Notes: a model not told the origin generated them from the sequence alone. DNA of 64,000 bases from Crocinitomicaceae bacterium (GCA_020635955.1 JACJYW010000004.1:1-64000), one strand, 5' to 3'. Shown: positions 1-7,351, numbered from the stretch's first letter. Program-made: numbers and translations.

Positions 1-54
1 TGCTGCATTACGATTTGACCTGTAACAAAGCCCTGATTTCAAAGTTATAAGCAT

Positions 55-504
55 ATGCAAATTTCACAATTATTTAAAAATGCTATTATAATATTGACTC
101 TTGTAATAGCTATTGGATGTACGAACGATAGTTCTTATGATCCTACTAAAAATGTGAAGGAAGTAACATTTTACTTGAACAATAAGTGCTCAAATGATAC
201 ATTAATATTCCAAAAAGAGAAATACGATAAGGGAAACTGGAACAACACTTCTTGGAGAATAACTAAAGATTCCATTTTTCAAGAGGATAGTCATGGACTG
301 TCTTATTACTTAGGTACCGATAGGCGAAAGTATGATTTAAAAAATGACACTCTTTGTATTTGGACAACCAAAAATGGATTAGAAAGAACCGAAAAATTCT
401 TGTTAGTTAAATTTAATGAAAATGAGCTCGAACTCAAAGATTTGAATCCGGACATGTTATTCGACCGACCTTATGAAATTGGAAGCGACCTTCTACTAAG
501 GTAA
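55..504 (+). CDS. Cassette 1 gene a: small lipoprotein, function unknown
   Basis: A 149-residue protein with a hydrophobic N-terminal segment (about residues 9-21) ending in IAIGC, a good lipobox, so it is probably an outer- or inner-membrane lipoprotein with Cys22 as the lipidated residue. The mature part is polar and strand-rich (short W/Y/F-containing segments), similar in style to small Bacteroidota lipoproteins, but I do not recognise the family. It is the first of three consecutive genes in one cassette. The cassette's left boundary lies just outside the window: its first bases TGCTGC pair with GCAGCA before the AAC at 1549. Confidence 0.75.
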   Translation: MQISQLFKNAIIILTLVIAIGCTNDSSYDPTKNVKEVTFYLNNKCSNDTLIFQKEKYDKGNWNNTSWRITKDSIFQEDSHGLSYYLGTDRRKYDLKNDTLCIWTTKNGLERTEKFLLVKFNENELELKDLNPDMLFDRPYEIGSDLLLR

Positions 505-520
505 AACTCAAAATAATTCA

Positions 521-1006
521 TTGAATAATTTAATTCTCATATTACCTCTACTATTTCTCCTTGGCGGTTCATGTCAAAATGAAAAAGAAAAAACTATTGA
601 TGTAGCAGAAGTTCAATATGAGACCAATCCAAAATGTCAGCTATCACATATTGAATTGAATGATGATGAGTTTAAATTCCTCTTACAATATATGTATAAC
701 GGATACCAAGACGATAGCCTTAAAGACTTAACATTAATAGAACAAGAAGCTGTATTTCGAATTTCTAACACATATTACACTCATAGTGTTTGCTACGAAT
801 CCCATAGTTTCTATGACTCTGAAGAGTCCGAAAACTATGCAAAATGTAAATTCAATCAAAACTTTGAAGAGCAGTTCAAGGAGCAATTTCCCGATTATGT
901 TGATCATCCTTCAATGAGTGGTTACTATGTCTCTGCTTTAAGTATTTGGCTTTGGAGGGGAGGTCATGATAACTTTATGCACATGTGTCCTAGAAACTTA
1001 CGTTAA
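521..1006 (+). CDS. Cassette 1 gene b: small lipoprotein, function unknown
   Basis: A 161-residue protein from a TTG start, 16 bases after the previous stop. The N-terminus is a short hydrophobic stretch followed by LLGGSC, a lipobox. The mature region is acidic with Tyr/Phe-rich segments and four further Cys (positions about 39, 90, 103 and 156). No known domain is recognised. The frame and signal sequence support it as real; the exact start is uncertain because no ATG is available at the right place. Confidence 0.65.
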   Translation: MNNLILILPLLFLLGGSCQNEKEKTIDVAEVQYETNPKCQLSHIELNDDEFKFLLQYMYNGYQDDSLKDLTLIEQEAVFRISNTYYTHSVCYESHSFYDSEESENYAKCKFNQNFEEQFKEQFPDYVDHPSMSGYYVSALSIWLWRGGHDNFMHMCPRNLR

Positions 1007-1010
1007 AATC

Positions 1011-1520
1011 ATGACTCATTTAATATCCATAATTCTACTATTATGTAACGTACTAGTCCTTGAATACACAAAAGATTCACAGTATTATTATTATGATGGT
1101 AATTCTTGGGCTACGGAATTACATTTGGTGAATGATTCTGTGTTTGTGCAGTATCAAATAAATCAAACTTTGAGCTACAAAGAGGGAGATGTACTAATAG
1201 GTAAATATAAAATTGAAGATGATACGTTGTTCTTATCTGAAAGATGTTGGATTCAACAGTACTTTCCAGACTCAACATGTACTGATAAAAGAAAAAACAT
1301 AGAATGTTATCAATATTCCAAAAAGACCCTTACCAAATCTTGTTTCAACCGATATGACTCACTTTTCATTAATAGACCTGATTATGAAATATTAGAATTG
1401 AAAAAGGGAAAGTCGAAAAAACTACGGGAATGGCAAGATCAATATTCGGTTCGTTGGACTGCATCTTATCAAGAAGAAGAATTTCAGGGTAAAATCAAAA
1501 ATTACCCGCAGTTGAAATAA
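1011..1520 (+). CDS. Cassette 1 gene c: probable exported protein, function unknown
   Basis: The ATG at 1011, four bases after the preceding stop, gives a 169-residue protein with a hydrophobic N-terminus (MTHLISIILLLCNVLVL) that is probably a signal sequence. An in-frame ATG at 966 would overlap the previous gene and put polar residues before the signal, so 1011 is preferred. The body resembles gene a of this cassette in general style (a strand-rich domain with a conserved-looking 'DSLFINRP' segment near the end; gene a has 'DMLFDRP'), so the two may be distant paralogues. The cassette ends right after it with GTAGAAAAC at 1530 and the attC at 1540. Confidence 0.7.
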   Translation: MTHLISIILLLCNVLVLEYTKDSQYYYYDGNSWATELHLVNDSVFVQYQINQTLSYKEGDVLIGKYKIEDDTLFLSERCWIQQYFPDSTCTDKRKNIECYQYSKKTLTKSCFNRYDSLFINRPDYEILELKKGKSKKLREWQDQYSVRWTASYQEEEFQGKIKNYPQLK

Positions 1521-1539
1521 GGTAACAGGAGTAGAAAAC

Positions 1540-1618
1540 GCAGCATAACAAAATAGCTAAAATTCACAATTTGCATTGTTCGTGCTCAAGCACTAATTTT
1601 AGCCAAACGTTGTGTGTA
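1540..1618 (+). repeat. attC site 1 (short type, 79 bp)
   Basis: R'' is GCAGCATAAC ending at 1549; R' GTT is at 1609-1611. The inner stem is AGCTAAAATT / AATTTTAGC. Between them is only a small hairpin-like region (TGCTCAAGCA). RAAAAC precedes the barcode at the fixed spacing. Confidence 0.88.
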
Positions 1619-1642
1619 ATTAACCCATTACCCATGAGAAAT

Positions 1643-1662
1643 GAAATTATTGTGGTAATTTC
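1643..1662. promoter_or_regulatory. Inverted repeat before the restriction gene, possible operator
   Basis: GAAATTA (1643-1649) and TAATTTC (1656-1662) form a 7-bp inverted repeat ending five bases before the nuclease start codon. Methyltransferases with an N-terminal HTH, like the one in this cassette, are known in other type II systems to repress at such sites. That link is an inference. Confidence 0.35.
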
Positions 1663-1667
1663 AACCC

Positions 1668-2411
1668 ATGACTTCTGAAACCAAGAAACAAATTGAAGAA
1701 ATACTTAGGAGCTGTGTGCTAAGAGCTCTTGACAGAATCAAAAAGGATAAAACGTACAAACCTTTTCACGAGTCTTTGCTTACAAAAGAACTTGTAAATG
1801 CATCTTCCTTTGAGCGTTCATTTTCCACCTCCTTTGGACAAGGGCCAGTGGAAGAAATATCAGCTTTAATTGCCTTAAATGCGGGATATCAAGTACAACG
1901 ACAGAAGGAGACACAAGTAAACCTATTCAAAGGAGCGATTGATGAAATTGAAAGAATTTGCAGTGCGCTGCGTGCAGGTGAAAAAAAACCGAACTGGGAA
2001 CAAGAAGTTAAAAAGGTGCAAGCTTACCAAAAAGGAGATACTGAGGTGAGACGAGTAATTTCTGATTTATGGATGAAGAAGGATGGTAAGGAAAAATACA
2101 TTTCAATAAAAACAGTCAAACCAAATTTAGATCAAACCGAAATTGCTAAGAAAGATCTTCTTTTATTAAAAGCACATGATCCAAGTTTCGAGACATATTT
2201 CGGTTTATTTTATAATCCCGGGGGTGAAGAACGAAAAGATTATAATTGGACAATGCCATTCAAAATTTTTGACATGCACAACGATCCTATTGTATTAATC
2301 GGCAAGGATTATTGGAACATGATAGGAGAGTCGCAGAATACTTATTCAGAGCTTTTAAAAATTTTCGTAAAAGTAGGAAAGCAAACGCAATCTGAAATCG
2401 CTAAGCTGTAG
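1668..2411 (+). CDS. Type II restriction endonuclease, TdeIII-like (cassette 2)
   Basis: A 247-residue protein resembling the TdeIII/MjaII family of type II endonucleases, which cut GGNCC-type sites. The segment around residues 143-160 (YISIKTVKPNLDQTE) followed by AKKDLLLLKA and a tyrosine-rich YFGLFYNPGG stretch is the part I recognise. Asp133 and Lys148 are candidate active-site residues, but this is a guess from spacing. It converges on, and overlaps by 11 bp at the 3' end, a C5-cytosine methyltransferase on the opposite strand. Both lie within one cassette bounded by attC 1 and attC 2, which makes a complete mobile restriction-modification cassette. Family assignment is from memory of motifs; recognition specificity is not established. 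Confidence 0.75.
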   Translation: MTSETKKQIEEILRSCVLRALDRIKKDKTYKPFHESLLTKELVNASSFERSFSTSFGQGPVEEISALIALNAGYQVQRQKETQVNLFKGAIDEIERICSALRAGEKKPNWEQEVKKVQAYQKGDTEVRRVISDLWMKKDGKEKYISIKTVKPNLDQTEIAKKDLLLLKAHDPSFETYFGLFYNPGGEERKDYNWTMPFKIFDMHNDPIVLIGKDYWNMIGESQNTYSELLKIFVKVGKQTQSEIAKL

Positions 2412-3810
2412 CCTTTTCTACTTTTTTTTCTATAGTTTTCTCAAAATTTTGATACCATGTTGTATGATCGGTGTTCTTGTACCTTGAATACTCGAAACCT
2501 ATAAATTTTTTAATCGGTTTCTCATTCATCAAATCTTGAATTAAATTGCCTACCGCAAAACCTAAACCGACCGGAACAGCATTTCCAATTTGTTTGTATT
2601 TGTCTAATAAACTTCCTTCTATTTGCCAATTATCTGGAAACTCTTGAATGCACTTATATTCTTGGACGCTTAAGGGTCTATCCTCTTCAGGATGCGCTAG
2701 ATCAGTTGCAGGCATAGCAGGATGGGTTACTAATGTTGGACTCGGTTTGTCCCAGGCCAATCTTCTTAGAAAACCTGTTTTTCCGCCTCCTGAATAAAAT
2801 GATTTACCCATTGCTTCCTTTTGAAGTTTTAATGGTAAAGCCCTCCAATTCTCTCCACTTTTTAATAGCCTGTAATATTTCAACCGTTTTTCTGGAAAAT
2901 TGACATGCTCATGATTATCAACCTTTAAATCCTGAGTTGCTTCTCGAAATGTTTTCCACTTCTTTAATCCAAAATTACCATGTTCGTCATGAGTCGGCAC
3001 AAGGAAAGGAACCTCATCATGATCACGTGAACAAATTAAAATTACTCTCTCTCTTTTTTGAGGGGTTCCAAAATTGGCAGCGTTATAAAGATTGAAACTG
3101 AAATTATATCCAGCTTCATTCAATTTTTGCAAAATATAATTTAGGGCTCCGCCAGATAATTCTTCTAATTTCAAATCATCAAAATCCTCTCCCCTTTTAC
3201 TATGAGGTCTATGCTTTAAGGGTGCTGACAATAATCCCCTAACATTCTCAATTACAGCAAATTTCGGCCTCAATTCAGCTATTAAATCAATGAAATTCAA
3301 AAAGACGTTTCCTCTTTCATCTTCAAACCCTTTTCGCTTTCCAGCAGTGCTGAATGCCTGACATGGTGGTCCTCCGACAACCAAATCAATTTCCTCATCT
3401 TTTTCCAAGCCTGCAATTTCCCTTATCTGCTTTGCAGTGTAATTTCTTATGTCACCCACTAAAGCTATTTCGGGTTTATTTTTTAGTATTGTCTTCCTAC
3501 AGGCATTATCAATCTCGCTCGCAAAAATGGTCTCGAATCCCGCTCTTTCAAGTCCAATATCCATTCCCATTGCTCCACTAAAAAAACTCAATGCAATAGG
3601 CTTATCAGTTTTTTCCCTTACCAAGCCATAGAAAACTTGATCCTCTGCAACCCCTAAACTTGTTGTACTTAAAAAATGATTTAAATCTTCTCTCCTAATT
3701 ATCCAAGTTCTTCCTATCTGCTCTGACTTCAACTTTCCATCTCGACACAGGTTACGAACTTGTTGAGGACTGATTTTTAATTCTGATGCTACTTCACTAA
3801 CACTTAGCAT
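2401..3810 (-). CDS. DNA (cytosine-5-)-methyltransferase with N-terminal HTH (cassette 2)
   Basis: A 469-residue C5-cytosine methyltransferase protecting DNA against the partner nuclease. Residues 1-48 form an excisionase/MerR-type helix-turn-helix (SVSEVASELKISPQQVRNLC), probably for autoregulation. The catalytic domain follows: motif I FFSGAMGMDIGL near 76, motif IV GGPPCQ with catalytic Cys150, motif VI ENV (188-190), motif VIII QKRER (251-255), and C-terminal motif X QIGNAVPVGLG. I chose the ATG at 3810 because it begins the HTH and lies downstream of a TATATTTG element. A longer frame to 3879 would begin inside attC 2. It is the only clear minus-strand gene in the array and needs its own promoter. 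Confidence 0.95.
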   Translation of the reverse strand: MLSVSEVASELKISPQQVRNLCRDGKLKSEQIGRTWIIRREDLNHFLSTTSLGVAEDQVFYGLVREKTDKPIALSFFSGAMGMDIGLERAGFETIFASEIDNACRKTILKNKPEIALVGDIRNYTAKQIREIAGLEKDEEIDLVVGGPPCQAFSTAGKRKGFEDERGNVFLNFIDLIAELRPKFAVIENVRGLLSAPLKHRPHSKRGEDFDDLKLEELSGGALNYILQKLNEAGYNFSFNLYNAANFGTPQKRERVILICSRDHDEVPFLVPTHDEHGNFGLKKWKTFREATQDLKVDNHEHVNFPEKRLKYYRLLKSGENWRALPLKLQKEAMGKSFYSGGGKTGFLRRLAWDKPSPTLVTHPAMPATDLAHPEEDRPLSVQEYKCIQEFPDNWQIEGSLLDKYKQIGNAVPVGLGFAVGNLIQDLMNEKPIKKFIGFEYSRYKNTDHTTWYQNFEKTIEKKVEKATA

Positions 3811-3850
3811 GGTATGATTTTGGTTTCGTTGTCGAAAATATTCCGAGTAC

Positions 3851-3858
3851 CAAATATA
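3851..3858 (-). promoter_or_regulatory. Probable -7 element (TATATTTG) of the methyltransferase gene
   Basis: Read on the minus strand, the sequence is TATATTTG, matching the Bacteroidota TAnnTTTG box. It would start transcription about 35 nt before the ATG at 3810. No well-placed -33 TTTG was found, so confidence is moderate. A small inverted repeat TTTCG-TTGT-CGAAA lies between it and the gene. Confidence 0.5.
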
Positions 3859-3867
3859 ATAAAAAAC

Positions 3868-3946
3868 TACACACAACATAATAAATAAAAATAACTGCTT
3901 GCGCAGTACGCACTCAAGTGCTATTTTTATTCAAACGTTAGCATTA
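3868..3946 (+). repeat. attC site 2 (short type, 79 bp)
   Basis: R'' TACACACAAC ends at 3877; R' GTT is at 3937-3939. The inner stem is ATAAAAAT / ATTTTTAT, differing from attC 1 on both sides in a complementary way. The centre (TGCTTGCGCAGTACGCACTCAAG) carries small inverted repeats. Confidence 0.87.
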
Positions 3947-3959
3947 ATTACAAGTTGAT

Positions 3960-4823
3960 TTGAAAGTATTTGCAATAATTGGAGTTTTCTTTTGCTTTGG
4001 AATTCATTCACATTGTCAATTCGACAAGTTCTTTGAAGGGTATAAAAAATATGTGAATGACTCTAGCTGGTTGTTTTCAGATTATACTTATCGCTTCAGA
4101 AACGACTTGTCACTTGGTTTTACTGGAAACATTAGCACAAATTATGTGAACAAGAATGATCGCAATGATTCAATTTATCATTGGACAATGAATGGTGAAA
4201 AACTAACCTATTGCGACTTCATTTCAAAGGGCCCGCTAAATTTACAAGAGTGTTTTTCGGACAAATTTGAAGGTTCGAAAATTAATCTCAAATTATACAA
4301 GAACAACCAATTATATCTAGAGACAAATGATTCATTTTATGTCTCTCCGAAAATTAGAATTAAAATATTCAACAACGATTCATTAATCCAACATAATAAT
4401 TACAAATATTTAAAAGAACCATATCAATACGTAATAGATCCTGAAAATTCACATTTTAAAATTCAATTATTAAACCAGAGTTTAGACGAATCTGAAATAA
4501 CTGTTCTAAACATTAGATTCACCGTTTTAAAATCTCAAATCGACAGTTTGAAAACTGGCCCTTATGGAATGAACATTACTCCACCCCAATTGCATCTTTA
4601 TCAGTTTCCATTTGATATAAATCGTTATTTGGTCATTCCTAAAGGCATTAAAGAATTTGAAGTTCCATTTGAACTAATTAGGGGAATACCTGCAGAAAAA
4701 TTTGAACTCATGGTTCTTCAAGGGAAAAAAGTTACTTACGAATGTACAGATGGCCGTGAAGTAGATGTTTTTAGATTGTCACATGACGGAATGACCTTTA
4801 CCTTACCCAATTCAAAAAACTAA
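3960..4823 (+). CDS. Cassette 3: secreted protein, function unknown
   Basis: A 287-residue protein from a TTG start about 20 bases after the R' core. Residues 1-19 form a signal peptide (MKVFAIIGVFFCFGIHSHC-Q). The Cys near the cleavage site could alternatively act as a lipobox residue, but the context is not ideal. The mature protein is rich in Asn, Tyr and Phe and predicted mainly strand-rich. No domain is recognised. The cassette's ends match perfectly (GTTAGCATTA at 3937; TAATGCTAAC at 4830). Confidence 0.72.
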   Translation: MKVFAIIGVFFCFGIHSHCQFDKFFEGYKKYVNDSSWLFSDYTYRFRNDLSLGFTGNISTNYVNKNDRNDSIYHWTMNGEKLTYCDFISKGPLNLQECFSDKFEGSKINLKLYKNNQLYLETNDSFYVSPKIRIKIFNNDSLIQHNNYKYLKEPYQYVIDPENSHFKIQLLNQSLDESEITVLNIRFTVLKSQIDSLKTGPYGMNITPPQLHLYQFPFDINRYLVIPKGIKEFEVPFELIRGIPAEKFELMVLQGKKVTYECTDGREVDVFRLSHDGMTFTLPNSKN

Positions 4824-4996
4824 TGCTAACACAGTAGCTAAAGTTCATGTCCGACACTCTGGCCGCGCTTTTCCCTCCCAGTACGTGTACATATCCGGGC
4901 TTCCATCACTCGGTCGGACAAACCAGAGTCCGGGGTTTTTCGCCAGCGCACTTCAAGACGGCATAAATGCCTAACTTTAGCCAAACGTTAGGTACT
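4821..4996 (+). repeat. attC site 3 (type B, 176 bp)
   Basis: R'' TAATGCTAAC ends at 4830 and R' GTT is at 4987-4989. The inner stem is GCTAAAGTT / AACTTTAGC. The central part carries the type B core (CTCCCAGTACGTGTACATATCC), the GTCCGAC / GTCGGAC pair and the terminal GGCATAAATGCC mini-hairpin. Confidence 0.93.
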
Positions 4997-5067
4997 ATCG
5001 ACCCATACACTTGATCCTTTCATGCTTCCAGGACCAAATGCACGGACCGACTGCACTGCGTTCCGTC

Positions 5068-5094
5068 TTCGGCGGTGAGTAAGAGAAATCCCAT
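5068..5094 (+). repeat. 27-bp motif shared with the array's right end
   Basis: The sequence TTCGGcGGTGAGTAAGAGAA followed by ATCCCAT is repeated at 17215-17241 with one change (T for C). It lies in the 170-bp leader of cassette 4, upstream of mntA. Its role is unknown. Confidence 0.7.
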
Positions 5095-5147
5095 TTCCGG
5101 GAATTGGACTCACCACAATCAAAATAACCTGTCGGAACAGTTTTTCG

Positions 5148-5155
5148 TATATTTG
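5148..5155 (+). promoter_or_regulatory. Probable -7 element of the mntA-hepT cassette
   Basis: TATATTTG lies only five bases before the mntA ATG at 5160. If used, the transcript would start at or next to the start codon and be leaderless or nearly so. This gives the TA pair its own promoter inside the cassette. A -33 TTTG is not obvious. Confidence 0.5.
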
Positions 5156-5159
5156 GTGT

Positions 5160-5471
5160 ATGATTGAAATTATTCAACAGAAAAGGAACGAACTGGAGGC
5201 ACTTTGCAATAAGTGTCACGTGAAAGAACTATATCTGTTCGGATCTGCAGCAAAAGGAAATTTTGATCAAAAATCAAGTGACCTTGACATGGTTGTCACT
5301 TTCTCAGACGGACTTGCTCCTGTTGATTTTGCTAGCAATTACTTTGCACTGCTTGAAGGACTTGAAAATATCTTCAACCGAGAGGTTGACCTTCTTTCTT
5401 TCCGTTCGCTAAAGAATCAAGTTATGATTCAAGAAATCGAACAGACTAAAATCCCACTTTATGCAGCGTGA
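5160..5471 (+). CDS. mntA: MntA-type antitoxin nucleotidyltransferase (cassette 4)
   Basis: A 103-residue minimal nucleotidyltransferase. The active-site signature is visible: GS at 28-29 (LFGSAAKG), the Asp pair D41/D43 in SDLDMVV, and a third acidic residue D77 in NREVDLLSF. In characterised MntA-HepT pairs the antitoxin adds AMP to a tyrosine of the HEPN toxin and so silences it. The next gene overlaps by 11 bp and encodes exactly such a HEPN protein, which strongly supports the assignment. The gene sits after a 170-bp leader in its cassette. Confidence 0.9.
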   Translation: MIEIIQQKRNELEALCNKCHVKELYLFGSAAKGNFDQKSSDLDMVVTFSDGLAPVDFASNYFALLEGLENIFNREVDLLSFRSLKNQVMIQEIEQTKIPLYAA

Positions 5472-5799
5472 TCGCCTGTTCAAGTATGTTTTGGACATTG
5501 AAGCTGTTATCAAAGAAATAGAACAGGTTCAAGAAGAGTGTCATAATAATTTCAATAAGTTTTCTGAAAACTTCATGGCAGTTCGAACTGTAGAACGAGA
5601 TCTACAAATTATCGGAGAAGCAATCAAAAAAATGCTTCAAATAAATCCTGAACTTAATTTTACCAATATTAGAAATATTGTGCGTCTCAGAGACCTTCTT
5701 GCTCACCAATACGATATTGTCGACCCAGCCATTCTGTGGGGAATTATCATCAAGGACCTTTCTACTCTTAAGGCAGAGGTAGCAAAACTGAGGGAGTAG
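5461..5799 (+). CDS. hepT: HepT-type HEPN toxin (cassette 4)
   Basis: A 112-residue all-helical HEPN protein, a likely RNase toxin. The catalytic motif RX4HXY is intact: R77-DLLA-H82-Q-Y84. The tyrosine is the position modified by MntA in studied systems. The ATG at 5461 overlaps the 3' end of mntA, indicating translational coupling. Its TAG stop is part of the conserved GTAGAAAAC cassette-end motif, so the gene fills the cassette to its last bases. The pair probably stabilises the array by post-segregational killing or acts in phage defence; neither is shown by the sequence. Confidence 0.9.
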   Translation: MQRDRLFKYVLDIEAVIKEIEQVQEECHNNFNKFSENFMAVRTVERDLQIIGEAIKKMLQINPELNFTNIRNIVRLRDLLAHQYDIVDPAILWGIIIKDLSTLKAEVAKLRE

Positions 5800-5804
5800 A
5801 AAAC

Positions 5805-5970
5805 AGTACCTAACATAATAAGTAAAGTTAACTACCATCACTGGCCTGCGCACCTTTGCGCCCATGACTTGTCCAAAGTCCGGTCGGCCGCCCTTGCTCC
5901 CAGAATCCGGTAATCCACCACACTTAGTTACTGCAATAAATTGCATAACTTTACTCAGACGTTGTATGCC
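5805..5970 (+). repeat. attC site 4 (divergent, 166 bp)
   Basis: R'' AGTACCTAAC ends at 5814; R' GTT is at 5961-5963. The inner stem is AGTAAAGTTA / TAACTTTACT. The central part is unlike types A-D but keeps TCCGG blocks and a GCAATAAATTGC mini-hairpin. Confidence 0.9.
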
Positions 5971-6187
5971 ATTGCAGTATTGGCGTGGTATTGGGCGCAA
6001 TTTGGTTGAAGAGATTTTAGATGGATATGGAAGGTTCAGTGCCTCCAGCCACGTTAGTGGCATCTGGATCAGTTCTTGGTGCGATAACACCGGTCAAATC
6101 TCGATTTGTAAACGTGGTACGTTCGAAGAACTGAGCGGGCGAAGGTATCGTTCAAAAATGACAAATGCAAGTTTTGGCGTGAACTAG
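5966..6187 (+). CDS. Cassette 5: doubtful 73-residue reading frame
   Basis: An ATG at 5966, overlapping the R' core itself, opens a 73-residue frame (MPLQYWRGIGRNLVEEILDG...) that has no recognisable domain. A second frame from the ATG at 6021 (37 residues) is equally possible. The cassette is clearly more GC-rich than its neighbours and lacks a frame of normal cassette-gene quality. It may be a non-coding cassette, a decayed gene or a short-peptide gene. I report the longest frame that begins at the usual place. Confidence 0.25.
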   Translation: MPLQYWRGIGRNLVEEILDGYGRFSASSHVSGIWISSWCDNTGQISICKRGTFEELSGRRYRSKMTNASFGVN

Positions 6188-6446
6188 ACCTGGAGCCAGT
6201 AGCTGAGCCTGAGCGTGGAAAGTCCAATAAAATCAATTAAACCCATCATATCTGTCGGAACGTAAAAAAAACATTTTATCTGTCGGAGAGATAAAATCCA
6301 TTCCTATTCAGATATAAATTGCTCCCAATGGCGTGTAGGGACAGCTCCCATAGCTGATTGGCCATCACTGCACCGCCGTTTTCATTGCAGAGCGGTAAGG
6401 ATCCGGTAGTGGGGATCTGCAACTACTCCTACCAGAGTGTGAAAAC
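6188..6446. other. Gene-free part of cassette 5 with a hairpin
   Basis: No convincing reading frame on either strand. The only clear structure is ATTTTATCT (6273-6281) / AGATAAAAT (6289-6297), a 9-bp stem with a 7-base loop, beside two copies of TCTGTCGGA. It could encode a small RNA or be a decayed sequence. Confidence 0.5.
6273..6297. repeat. Inverted repeat (9-bp stem) in cassette 5
   Basis: ATTTTATCT and AGATAAAAT are perfectly complementary around GTCGGAG. The loop motif CTGTCGGA also occurs 30 bases upstream at about 6251. It is not followed by a T-run, so a simple terminator is unlikely. Confidence 0.6.
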
Positions 6447-6603
6447 TGCACACAACATAGTAGGTAAAATTCACAGCCCCGCTCACCCACCCGCTTTTGC
6501 GCCCAGGGATGTCTATTATATCCGGGGGGCCATCTCTTCCTTTTTCCAACGCGTTTTTGCGTCAGCATATAAAATGCTTAATTTTACCTGAACGTTATAA
6601 ATA
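6447..6603 (+). repeat. attC site 5 (divergent, 157 bp)
   Basis: R'' TGCACACAAC ends at 6456; R' GTT is at 6594-6596. The inner stem is AGGTAAAATT / AATTTTACCT. Its centre is the least like the others. The barcode pairing with the start of the same cassette (GTATGCC) has two mismatches, the worst in the array. Confidence 0.85.
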
Positions 6604-6624
6604 ATTGACAATAGAACGATTCCA

Positions 6625-7170
6625 ATGTTCAGGAACATATTCATTCTACCTATCATTATTCTAGTATGTTTTTCAGCCTATGCAAAAAATGAAGAGTGCA
6701 AAACCATAGTGTTTGAAAACATTGGAAAATGTAATGGTGCAGGAGGTGACGTAATTCTTACTGAAATTCCATTTCAAAGACCAACAATAGATTTTCTTAA
6801 TGACTCAACTTATTCCACAACTAACTACGGAGTACAACTTAAAGATGCAGATTTTACGATTATTTACCAATGTACCGATTCACTTGATTTGGATTTCTTA
6901 GCTAATGTTATTACGAATTCATTATTAAAACTCAAGTTTATCAAAACTGGACTTGTAACAAATGATTCGTATCCAAAAGGAAGCATGCAAATTCGATTTT
7001 ACAACAGTAATGGCGAAAGAATGAATAGCTACTATTGTATCGGACATAATAAAACCAAGAAATTGATCCGTTACTTAGATAAAGAAGTGTCTGAAAATCA
7101 ACAATATGTTCAGTGGGAATTCAAAGGTTTACTGCGTTATTTCACCTATCTGGTCAGAACTGAATGTTAA
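6625..7170 (+). CDS. Cassette 6: secreted protein, function unknown
   Basis: A 181-residue protein with a clear signal peptide (residues 1-20, cleavage after AYA). The mature part contains several Cys (ECKT, GKC, QC, YYC and C-terminal EC), which may form disulfides in the periplasm. No family is recognised. The gene fills the cassette: the stop is five bases before the RAAAAC-type end motif, and the cassette termini pair perfectly (GTTATAAATA / TATTTATAAC). Confidence 0.75.
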   Translation: MFRNIFILPIIILVCFSAYAKNEECKTIVFENIGKCNGAGGDVILTEIPFQRPTIDFLNDSTYSTTNYGVQLKDADFTIIYQCTDSLDLDFLANVITNSLLKLKFIKTGLVTNDSYPKGSMQIRFYNSNGERMNSYYCIGHNKTKKLIRYLDKEVSENQQYVQWEFKGLLRYFTYLVRTEC

Positions 7171-7175
7171 AAAAC

Positions 7176-7347
7176 TATTTATAACATATTAGCTAAAGCT
7201 AACGTCCGACTCTCGTCCACGCGCTTTTCGCCCATTACGTGTCCATAATCCGGGCGGCCATCTCGGTCGGACAGCCAAAGTCCGGGATTTTTTGCCAGCA
7301 CACTTCGCACGCAATAAATTGCTAGCTTTAGCCAAACGTTAGGTGTC
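7176..7347 (+). repeat. attC site 6 (type A, 172 bp)
   Basis: R'' TATTTATAAC ends at 7185; R' GTT is at 7338-7340. The inner stem is AGCTAAAGCTA / TAGCTTTAGC. The centre has GCGCTTTTCGCCCATTACG, the GTCCGAC / GTCGGAC pair and GCAATAAATTGC. Confidence 0.94.
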
Positions 7348-7351
7348 ATTA

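Noticed and set aside
3811..3879. Start of the methyltransferase at 3879
   Set aside because: It lies inside attC 2, and the HTH motif and the TATATTTG element point to 3810.
6271..6300. Hairpin in cassette 5 as a terminator
   Set aside because: The stem is AT-rich and not followed by a T run.
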